DNA of 64,000 nucleotides from Bradysia coprophila (taxonomy: Eukaryota > Arthropoda > Insecta > Diptera > Sciaridae): positions 10,749,318 to 10,813,317 of the forward strand of contig NC_050738.1 in NCBI RefSeq assembly GCF_014529535.1, written 5' to 3'. Positions 1-10,900 of the stretch are shown here, piece after piece; the first letter of the stretch is position 1; the number at the start of each line of letters is the position of its first letter. Both the position numbers and the translations under genes were made by a program. Below the pieces are notes generated by a model. It saw only the letters and a program-made list of their open reading frames with translations, did no database searches and was not told where the DNA came from.

Positions 1-856
1 TTTCAGATCGCGCAGTTCATTGTAGAATGTACATTATCATAGTCGAATTATATATTTCGAAATCTGTTGAGGATTACTCAAGTTATTGTGTAGCAAAAAG
101 TCCTCATAAAATACATATTTTCTTCTACTTAAAGTAAATATTGCGGATATACTCATGATAATCTCGATAGTCAACCATTTGGTTAATTTATTGATCTTGT
201 TTTTGTAAAAGTTTATATGGGCCGATCTATTAGATATTAAGCTAATAAGAACAGATACTACACCTAGAAATACAAAAGAAAAAAGTTGATCAGTAATATG
301 TTTCAACGCTACTTACAGCAACCGATTTATTATCATAATTTAATGTTCAATAATTGTTATAAATAAGAAAGTCACAATCAATCCAGAAAGAACCCAACGC
401 AACGGGTTGTACAGCTTATATAGAGTAAGAATAGTAAGGCAGAATTTAATAGTTAAAGCACAAAATATTTGCTTAAGTTGCACGATTACGTTAGGATTAG
501 TAAAAAAAAATTACAAATTGAAAGTCAAATAATGTGTTAAATGGTAGACACATTTTCTGCTACCGAGAACCAGATAAGGCGCCTGTGGATCGCCAGACTT
601 AGATTTTAGCCTTTAGTTCATTAAGTGCATAAAAGATATATTCATGTGGTATATAGAACCGATCACATTGTTATAAGCCCAACCATGCAATACAAACCTT
701 TTTTTTTGGATCGACGAGTGTCTTCAATAATTAAGTGTGAAACACAGTTATGTACTACAAACCCTTCAATAGGCATGAATTTATTTAGTTTTCTTTGTTC
801 ATTTGAAGTTTATAGAATTGTAATTTCATTGGAATGAAATTTGATCTGTGTGAAGT

Positions 857-1610
857 TCAATTTAATACTTCAAACACTGGTATACACAATTGTCCTTGTT
901 GGTATTTTGTCCGTAGACCAAGGTTGATCTCTTGAAACTTGCAAATTTGATTTGGTACGGCAAGTCCATAACATTCTTGAGCTGGATCATAGAACACTGT
1001 GTCGTAGATTTTGTTGCAGCGTTGCACCGTGTAGACACACATTACATGTGTTATTCCATGAAGCATATGAAGGTTCATCATCCTTCGTATTTGCTTTTGC
1101 CAATGCACGTTTGATTTCTGAATGCATTGAGTTAACGGTTTTTATGGTTTTCATTGGAAATGCTTTTGCTAATTCATTGGATCGTTTATTTTCGTATAGT
1201 GATCCGAAGTAGCTCTTTGCAAGGAAGTATCCAGGAGTGATTGCCTCGTCGATGATTGGAAAGAAAAAGTTCTTGATGAAGTTGAATTGCGTTTTTAGCG
1301 TGTAAGATAATTGGCAGGCGAATAACGATTGGCACGTTCTTCTTGTTCTAACTGTGAATGAAGTAAATTCTATCTCGGCACTTTGAAACTTGTTTTTTGC
1401 CATTATGAAGTTCCTGTTCAAATCGTTTAGCCATTATCCGGGTTGAACGACCTAATACAGTTGGTCCACTTGCACCAGCTCCAATGTAGTATTCTCGTTT
1501 TTGATGCAACATCAACACAGCAGTATCGGCCAGATCTGATTGTGGTTCGACGGTGTTATATCTGGCGAAACGCGAAACTGAATCTTTAAATTGTGGGAAA
1601 TTGAAAACAT
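857..1610 (-). pseudogene. Unidentified decayed coding-like stretch
   Basis: Read on the minus strand, an open frame of about 85 codons runs from about 1610 to 1372 and stops. The neighbouring frames then stay open in pieces (about 1375-1310 and 1300-1195). A last frame runs to a stop at 857 and is rich in Cys, Tyr and Gln. Local residue composition looks protein-like, but continuity needs at least two frame changes and I see no convincing splice sites at the breaks. I do not recognise the family. It could be a frameshifted gene copy or a multi-exon gene whose introns I cannot resolve. Confidence 0.25.
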
Positions 1611-1984
1611 GTTAACTGAATTACCTCGTAGCCAATCCAAAAACACGTTATGCATATATTAAAGTATTGTTTCCACTTAAAAGGATCACTCCGTTTAGCC
1701 TCCGTCTACATGACAGTTGTAAAATAGAACAAAAGAACTGTCACGCAAACGGAGTGGAAATTGAATTTATTTAAATTTTTTACTTAGACTTCTATTTACA
1801 AAGAAAAACATTTCCATGAAGAAGTGGGTGAATCCATTGATTCTTCTGCTTAATGAAATAAAGAAAGAGAAATTTCTCATCTTTAATGTAATGAAATTCC
1901 GCTTCAGACGTCTAGAACGAACCTTATATGTTAACCTTTTTAAAAATAGCAACCTTATTGCGTCATATTGCATTGAATCTTTTA

Positions 1985-2027
1985 CGTCACGACAGAGTAA
2001 AGTTTATTTTACTCTGCCGTGTTTACG
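1985..2027. repeat. Short palindrome related to the 10281-10431 MITE
   Basis: Two arms reading CACGACAGAGTAAA and its inverse meet almost head to head. The same arm sequence forms the inner terminal repeat of the element at 10281-10431, so this looks like a deleted copy of that family. Confidence 0.5.
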
Positions 2028-2439
2028 TCTGTTGTTCAAAGTTTTGGTTAGTGTTTGATTCAAAATCTTGTAGTTCGGTTGTCTTAATCTAGAGGCATCG
2101 CTGATGAAGAAAATTCTCAAGCGAAGCTAGAGTTAATGGATTTAATGGACCAATAAGGTTCACGGAAAACTCATATATGCACCCCAGACGAAGAAATCGG
2201 GAACAGCTTCACGATTATAAAACATTAGTTGTGTGCTGCATATTGATCTGAGGATCATACAATGCCCGCCTAATGAATATTGTTGTTGTGTGCTGGATAT
2301 TATTTTTCAGCGTGCAGGTCTTAGCTCTATGCCTGTTTTATAATATAAAATGACGCCATTTTTTTTCAATTCAATAAACAACCTAATTTATCGTTTAATA
2401 GAAGAAATTGATTTAATTAACTTTATCAATTTTATATGC

Positions 2440-2580
2440 GTTAGCAAAAAAAAAAAAAACAAAAAAACTTTTTCAATTTTTTTTTTTTTTTATTTCAATT
2501 TTATTATTATTATTTGTTATTAGCCGTAGATTTATATTTAAATTCATCATATTAAATTGCTAACAGATTTTTTTTTTTGC
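2440..2580. repeat. A/T homopolymer-rich low-complexity stretch
   Basis: Long A and T runs with no open reading frame. It directly precedes the 5S-like fragment on the plus strand, so part of it may be the A-rich tail of that element on the minus strand. Confidence 0.5.
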
Positions 2581-2582
2581 TT

Positions 2583-2655
2583 ACGTTTTTTCCGGTCACC
2601 CACCCAAGTACGGACCGCGACCATCGATGCTTAACCTCAGTTTCTGACTGCCAAC
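2583..2655 (-). repeat. 5S rRNA-like fragment (5S pseudogene or SINE3-type remnant)
   Basis: The minus strand reads GTTAAGCATCGATGG, then GTCCGTACTTGGGTGG and GTGACC. This order and spacing resemble the internal control region of insect 5S rRNA (box A, then the box C region). Downstream on the minus strand the sequence becomes A-rich. The 5' third and the 3' stem of a real 5S gene are not recognisable. A 5S-derived SINE or a retroposed 5S pseudogene fits; a functional 5S gene does not. Confidence 0.4.
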
Positions 2656-2748
2656 GACTTTACCACTGCTGCTATACTGCTTGCATATAGTGGCAGTCTT
2701 ATTTCGAACCGTTGTTACTTTGCTTTATGCAGCACACAGGCATATTTA

Positions 2749-3562
2749 TACCTGCATGCTGAATATTGACTAAATGAATAAAGTCGTCCGTATTTAGAAT
2801 GGGTTATTGGGTTATGCAACAACATTTAATTGAATTTATTTTCTATGAAATGTAGTACTTCTCCCCACTAAGCAATGTCATCGGATATTATTATTTTAAT
2901 TCTGAGCCTGGTTCTGAATTAGAGGTTTTTTTCAATCGTTCTACAAAAAAACTGTTCACATTAATAGTGAGCATCTATTACGCGAATTAATAAATTAAGA
3001 TTGGCTCACCTAGTTTGTGTATATTACGTAGGTGGAAGCACGTGGTTTCAGGGGGTTTCGAACATTTAGTTTTTTCATGTTGCAGATATTGCAATGTCAA
3101 ATTCTGTCCAAGATGTGACATATTTGCAAGGTATTGGCCTTTTTCACAAAGTATAATCTGCGTAACCTTCGTAAAAAGAATCTTGAATCTGACAAGAGCA
3201 CGTGTGCCGACGTGTATAAAACAAATGTTCAAAACCCCCTGCTGAACCGTGGCGATCCTCTTGTCAAACGAACAGCACATAAACAAATATTGCTGAATAC
3301 CACCAACTATTTCTGTTAACATTTCAAAAGCCTTTAACACCGAAAATGGATTTAAAAGTTCGTTCGTCAAAATTTCTATTGAAATACATAAATGTAACAT
3401 TATCATTGCATATTAATTCGGTAAAAATAGAAATAACTTTAAATGAAGGAATAAAATTAGATTTGATAATCATCTTTATGCGTATGTTCGTGAGATCTTC
3501 CTTTTATTTCATTCTAAATACAGACGACTTTATTCATTTAGTCAATATTCAGCATGCAGGTA
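2749..3562. mobile_element. Element bounded by ~53-bp inverted repeats
   Basis: An arm at 2749-2801 (contains GCATGCTGAATATTGACTAA) is matched in inverse at 3510-3562 with about one mismatch. The 700-bp spacer has no credible gene. A partial third copy of the arm lies directly after it at 3570-3603, and related motifs ending in CAGCACACA recur to about 3810. Confidence 0.6.
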
Positions 3563-3810
3563 TAGTTCGATAGTACCATTTAGTCAATATTCGGCATGCA
3601 GGTAAAGTTAAGTAATACATCCCACAACTAATTTGAAGATATAATTCAGCACACAGCAAATATATACCTGGGAACCTCACAATATTCCTACGAGCTGAAT
3701 AATATTGTTGCCGGAACTATATTTTGAAAATATTCATATTACATGTTTATTGTAATACAACACATTATTCAGTCTGCAGCAAATATATGCAGCACACAAC
3801 AAATGTCGAA

Positions 3811-4430
3811 TTTGCCGAATTTTCCGTGTTATTTTCAACATATTTCCCACCAAGACAATACTGTAGGAGAAAATACGACTTTCTTTAATTTGTCCTACCG
3901 TAAAGAAAGAAAACAATTTTCTGTATGTTCCAAAGTGGAAGTTTATTTTATGACATTACACCATTCACTGTCAGTTAAAATGGATCCAACTTCTTGAGTC
4001 TAAACTCTTATTTTTAGGTTCTCAGTTCTCACCTGTAAAAGATCACGTCCTTCGTATTACTTAATGTCGCGTCTACTTCGGTGACTTCGGTAACAAACCG
4101 ATCGAAACCGGTGCAACAACTTTCCAATAAAATGAAGCGAAATTCTGTTTCGATTTCATGGTTTTACTTTCATCCCGCAAAGCGCAAAATATGACAGAAA
4201 TGGTGAGTTGGTGCCAAAGAGAATGCTTTAAGAGTCAAAAACTATCTATCGTTATCGATTAGTTCAACAAATGCCCGTTTCCTTATACAAAATGTGTCAT
4301 TTTCTCAATTATTGTGAATGACGCGGCGCGAAATTCCTAGCAGCCGTTTAAAAGGTTCAGAATTGATAAAGGAGGAAAGTTGTAAATAATCGTCCAATCA
4401 ATCAGTGTAAGTGACAAGTGACCAATTGTG
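3811..4430. other. Intergenic, nothing recognised
   Basis: AT-rich sequence without a supportable gene. The stretch 4431-4451 holds two AATAAA motifs on the minus strand that could end the VhaSFD transcript about 510-530 nt after its stop codon. Confidence 0.4.
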
Positions 4431-4961
4431 TTTATTTGTAATTTCTTTATTTATAATTTTGTTAATTACACACATAACACGTATGCATCAAAATGAAAAA
4501 CGCAATCGAAAATGTCAATCGCAGTTAGAAATAAATTTGCACATAACGATTTCTTATTGAATTTTCTAAAAGTATATAGTTAAGTAATACTCTTTTCTCT
4601 TTTTTACAAATTACATTTAAACAGACGATTATTGAATCGAGCAAGGAAACAAAAAAAAAACAAGAAAAAAAAATTGCAACTTCACTACGAAGGAGAGAAG
4701 TAAAGTATATAAAATCACTGCTACAAACAACCATTCCCAAAACGAATTACATGGAATGTTCAGTTAGATATTTACAAGAGGGATAAATTTAGATATTTTT
4801 TTTTGCTTTGTTTCATTTACACATCAAATTCTTTAACATTTTTCAATATTTTTTTTTTCTTTTTTTCGTTTAAATTTGCATTTACTAATTAGCTGTTCTC
4901 CATTTAAAATGAATGTGACGCATTTTTAAAAACGTTTTCTCTGCTCTACATAACTCATAAT

Positions 4962-7900
4962 TTAGGCCTTTCCGGAAATCGGCGCTGAGCCACCTGAAGT
5001 CGGTTTTGTTTCGCTTTCCTTTTCAAGTTGCTTGCCAAGGTATTCCCTGTTTTTCAAAATGAGAAAATCGTAAGTCATTACTCCTAGGACATTACCCTTC
5101 GTTAAAAATGACTCCTCAATTTGTCGCAATGACAGGTCTCAATCCTCAAAACGCAATAGAATGTGAAGCTAGAGACTGTCCATTTCGACGACAGGAGAAT
5201 TCGATCTTCTTCTATGGGAAATAGATCCTCAGAGAGATAATCTCTCATATTTGCTGATTGCCAAAGTACAGTCAGATGCAGTGAATCAGTGTGAATTTGG
5301 TTCAGATGTTTTTCAGCTGATCCACCCATGCAATCAAAACTATTTATACTTGTTTATTTGGTTGAAGTTGCTACACTGCTACACGCATGCGCGTGGTAGT
5401 CGTAAAACCGTATAAAGGCATATAAACAGTTTTGATTGTTTGTGTGCATCAGCTGAAAAACAGTTGAATCAAAGTCATGCTGAAATCTCAGTGACTCTAA
5501 CTGTAAAACCGAAAAAAAGCAAAACTCACCAATTGTGCACCATCAATTTCTGAACGGCCAACAAAGCTTCGTAGCGAACGTTGGGATCTTCATGGCTCAA
5601 GAGTTGCATTACCAATTGTTTGCCGCCAAGTTGCTCAATTACACTAGAATGTTACAATAAGAACAAACGGTCACAAAAGACACCAATGAGAATACGAATG
5701 AACGATCAGTCATTACTTCTTTCCTCTGGGATTGTGACGAACGTATTCGCCAATGTCGTAACTGGCTACGGATAGTACAAGCGGATCCTTTGAAGTGTCC
5801 AACAAATGGATCAAAATACGCAACAAATCGTAGTTCTTCTCGTTAAGACGTAGAGCATTTTCACGCCAAAATTTGGCTGATTTGTGAACTGGTGACCATT
5901 CCAAACTGAAGTTAGACAATAGCAAAAACAATTTTAACCCAACCATCGGAACAGACCGCGTACGATCTAAACATACCGTCCGCTTTTGATTTCCGTGGCA
6001 TATTCGTCAAACGAACTCAAATCTTGAACAGAGCTTTGCAATTTCTCGATCAAAAATTCAACATCGCCGCTGATATCTTCGTCGTCGTAACGGCGTTGCT
6101 CCAGGATGGACAGTTGTTTCAATACCTTGCACTGGACCATTGCAATGCAGTGCTCCTTGGCTACTTGCAAGTCGTCGGGCTTTTCGATCAAGTTACGGAA
6201 CACCGCCAATATGATGCGAGTGACCTTTTCCTTGGCCGAATCGTTCAAAATGTCACTCATCACTGGGATGACATTGAACTTGTTCATCTTTTCAGCCAAC
6301 AGTGAGTTGAAGGTCAGCACCCACAAACAGAATACCAGTTGGTATTGAACCTGTCGAATGGAAAAATTGACAATAGAAGCGCATGAACTCGAACAAACGA
6401 TTTCGTGAAGACTCACTTGGAAATTGACTCCAGCTGAAAGGATGCCAACCAAAGTGCTGATACCATCGACACTGACGAATGCTAAACGGTATTCGTCAAC
6501 ACGCAACATCATTTGGAGGCAACGAGCTACCGACTGGATGTACTCGTTACTCTGTTGAACAAATTGGAAATTATTAGCGAATTGTGAATGTGATTTACGG
6601 TTAAATAGCCATGTTTTCAGCGAAAAGATATTAGTGCGTTAAGCAGGCCTTAATGTTGTCTACTAATTGTTAACCAGATCAAATTAAGGTTGTAAATCGA
6701 AGACAGAGAAGGTAAAGAAAATGCAGTTCTTATCACCAAAAAGATAAAACAATAGAGTCGGTTAGACCGGAATGTGGTTGAGGTATAATTCATTCTGGAT
6801 TTTATGAAACTGCAACTGATTGGATAATCGAAACAAAAACTGTCCTTAACTATTTACTAGCTTTATCTCACGATATTTTTGAGCCTGCAATTACGGTAAA
6901 AGTGAATTGAAGGAAAGAAAAAACCAGTGAATGGGAGGGGTCATTTTCCACCTTTCTGTGTTGACAAAATCTATGTTTTCTGACTATGTTGTAAAACCTA
7001 CCGAAATTGTCGCTTTGGGACCTGTCACCCATAGGCTAAGGGAAGGGAATGAAACAGCGGATCACCAGATAAATCTAATCAGCTGTTGTCAACAGTGTAG
7101 ATAGAAATAACCGGTGAGTGATAAAGAGAAAATTTTGTGTATCCATCTGTTACTAAAGACGTGGAACTGACAGCTCCCGCTATCGTATTATACCTCAAAT
7201 CAGACCAAACCCAAGATGTTTGTTTCATATAACTACATTCACTGGATCATGGCACATGGTATAGTTGAATCACTTGCAAATGTCGACTACAATGTTTCAG
7301 AGTCTAAAGGACCGGCGGAAGGACTTCACTTCAAACCACTTCAAATTTTATTTGGAAATAAGTTCAATCTGGTACTGAACAGAAGAGTCTGGTCGTGCTA
7401 ACTAATGCTCACAATTTATTTACTTTGTCATTTTGATTTCCATAATCTTAAATTTTGTGTGTCATGTGTGTCGTTTGTAGACGTGAAATTAAAAGCATTT
7501 TTAGTTAGTTAGATCGTGTATCGAAGGGAATCTACTTATCTTTCGCACAGTTTCAGAATTTTCTCATCTTAGTTTTAACTCAATTCTACTGCGTAGCAGT
7601 TACATATTACGTAACCGAGTCACTCATAACTTATGGCATACGGCCACTGTTCAAAACCTGTGCCGAAATATTACTTGATATCGATACGAAAATAATTGGT
7701 GTGCAAATGAAGATATTGGTCACAAATAACGAAAGAAACGAAAATAGTAAATTACAAAAAATGAGACAGTACGGCGCGTTGTTGTCTTGCGGCCAGAAAA
7801 TGTGTCATAACTGTCTTGCTCAGAACCGGCTATTCGCATTTTCTGGTCAAAAAACAACAAAGTATCGTCCTGTCTTGCTGGGAAATTTTTTGTTGATGCG

Positions 7901-10900
7901 TGTGGGATGCATTGCTCGGCTTCGGCTCTAAATACAACCTCCCCACATCCCCCAACAAAAAATGTCCCAACAAGACAGTAATGTACAATTTTTGTTGAGA
8001 GGCCTGTTATGCCAGACAAGTTGAAAATCAGAAACTTTGACTTATCAGGCACGACAGCCCTTTCAAAACAAATTTCGTTCAATTTCATTCTTTAGTTGTC
8101 ACCAATACCTTCATTTTGATACCAATTTACCAATTTTTCTTCAATATGTGTCGGCCAAGATATGTACACTAATAGTGTCACTATTGCTATCCTCGTCAGA
8201 TTGCTTGTCGGGATCAAAAATGAAGGTTGTAGAAAAACGTTTTTCCACCTTGGATAGTGCTGCCATAATATGCGAAAGCTCCACAAAAGAATTTTGAATT
8301 TCCTTTGTAGAATTGTTAAGAACTATCTTTGGAGACTCCCAAGACATTTTGGTCATATGTTGGTATGAACTCACATTGAGTTTCCAACATTCAAGAATTT
8401 TTTTATAGTCAAAGGTTTCTGTTTATAATTCAATATCTACATTGCCACCAGTTAAACTTTCACCAAAATTAAACGTGCAACTAAATTTAAGTAAATCCAA
8501 TAGTTAATCAGAAGTGGTTGTAATAATTACACTAAATCTATTTCATTAGTTTCTATTAAAATACCACAATAGAGTCCCGCATTAAACCAACTCTAGAAAG
8601 CTGCTTCGATAAACTGCATTTTCTTTATCCTTCTCTTCTTTTCCGAAACGAACAAGAAAATTTTATTTTTTTTTAAAGAAAAGTTATAAAGAAAATTGGT
8701 TTGTCAAACTACCGATAAAGGTTTGGGCACATTTGCTGTGCTAGGTGTACTTTCATCTATGCTGCTCGATATCTGATTATACCGTTCAACAACGTGATGT
8801 TGTTGTTGTTGTTGTTGATGATGATGGTAGGTGCCATGATGATGGCCGTGCGACGCTTGAATACGTTTGGACAATTCAGCCATTTCTTTTATGTAGGTCT
8901 TAGCCTTTACGAAGAAAATTCTTCAGTTCCTTTTGCCATAACCCGCAATTAATGTGCAGAACATTAGGGATTAGGGTGTACGCAAAAGGAACAAAGTAAA
9001 TTGAAAAAAACAAAAGCTACAAACAAAATAATGTTTTTGTATTGTGTGTAGTTGTTCAATATTGTCAATCTGAAAACTAATTGGTGGAAAGTTAAAAAAA
9101 ATCTGTGGAAATTAAATTTAGTTGGAAAAATACAAAAATTGGCATATAAGTAAAAACACTGTCAATAAAGTGCAAATCAAAAACTGATTAGGAGTATGTG
9201 TATGCGTGTTTGTGTGTGTGTATGTGTGCAAAAAAATGAACAATAAAAATACTTAGAAACAGAAACTGATGGATAATAATATAATATCTGAACGATATGG
9301 AACATCTTCGTTGATGAAGTCACATACATAATTGGTAGTGCGTTCGGTTTAGTTTGAAAAAGTCACATTGCCACTCACATGCCCAACAACAACAATACAA
9401 CAGTTCATCATCTTTGGTTAAATATATAATCATTTTTGGTTAGTTACATAAAACAGCATATATGAATAGTAAAAGTTAATTAGCATTAGAGCATGCATGC
9501 ATTTTATATTTTAATAATAAAATATTCACTGTATTGTGTAGTATACAGATACATTAGATTTCTTGCCTATCAACTGCATATTATTGCGAGCACCCTAACT
9601 AAAGACCGAGCTTACAGTGACTACAATTGGTAAAAGTTTCCTATATGCAGAATGAACACCAGCTGAATATCACCAACTGGTGTACAAACAAAAACACTTT
9701 GCATTGTAAATAATTCAAATACAACCTACACACAGTGCATTTCTACGTTAACGTCATCTATGCGCGCACATAAGAATGTGTTTTGATTGCTTATCATACA
9801 ATAAGTGTGTGTTAGTAGATCCAGCTGGTGATATTCAGCTGGTGCTCATTCTACACATAGGAAATTTTTAACAATTGTAACATTCTAAAACCAGCCAATC
9901 AAAGAAATTTTAGTTTTCGATAATTTTGACATTTCCCATCTCATTGTTTCAAGCGTCAAGTCAAGACACATTAATGTTATACGGCTGTAAATACTTGTCG
10001 AATGAGCGCATATGAGTGGGAAAACCCAGGTAAATATAGCGTGGTGATGATGTCATAGAGCGTCTGAATGGCATTACTTCCACTCTACATCTGCCTTCGG
10101 AAAACCAATAAATAGTCCACTGACATTTGACATTCAAAACACTAGTAATATTGGAATCAATAATTCCATACAGTCAGAGGCTGCATTTAGAATGTTCGTC
10201 GCTGTACGTTTAAAGAGTTTCCTAAAAAATTTCACGAAAATCGATTTTCTTTGTTAAAAAAAACTCGAATTTTTAACAGGTTTATTGAGCTGGCTCACGG
10301 CAGAGTAAAGTAAACCAAGCAGGAGCGCTTGATTTGACTGGGGACCTATATCAGTATTAGTGTATTGACGTTTCGAAAATGAACCGCTCCTGCATGGTTT
10401 ATTTTACTCTGTCGTGACTGGCTTCAATAAATAACTGAAAAGGTTTGTTTTTGTATTTAAATGAACTGAATTAAGCTTAAGCTACGACTGTGTTTTGGAC
10501 TAATGACTAATGAGAACAAATCCAAAAGACAACCTCGTAGAAACGACTACTAATAATAATTATTATTATAGCAAAATGTATGTTAAAAATATTGAAGGAA
10601 TAGATTTCGTATCAAACACTAGGAGAGATATTTTAGACAGATTCAATGATTTTGTTCTGATACGCTTGCCACTTCAGAAAGGTTGCGGATACACTTTTCC
10701 CCGCCAGCCACATAATATTACCTACATATCAATCCTTCATTTTTTGAAATCTTTTTGTTTTACTTTCTAGGACAAAAAGTGTGTCTTCTGAAAAAAAAAT
10801 CTTGAAAAGTCTGCCGTCACTAGCGAATTGAAAGAAAATTTGACATAATCTTTACTATGCATATAGTAACTAATGTGCGAAAGCGTTGGTTAGAGCAGTT

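Larger units (their letters stand above)
6552..8712 (-). other. VhaSFD intron downstream of the cassette exon
   Basis: Apart from the small MITE at 7870-7979 and the unidentified ORF at 8141-8374, I see no coding signal in this intron. Confidence 0.5.

Noticed and set aside
545-615. Possible tRNA-like segment (GGTAGACAC... region)
   Set aside because: No cloverleaf with matching acceptor and anticodon stems could be drawn.
10510-10770. 86-codon plus-strand ORF in a VhaSFD intron
   Set aside because: Low-complexity Asn/Tyr stretch, no family wording and no splice support.
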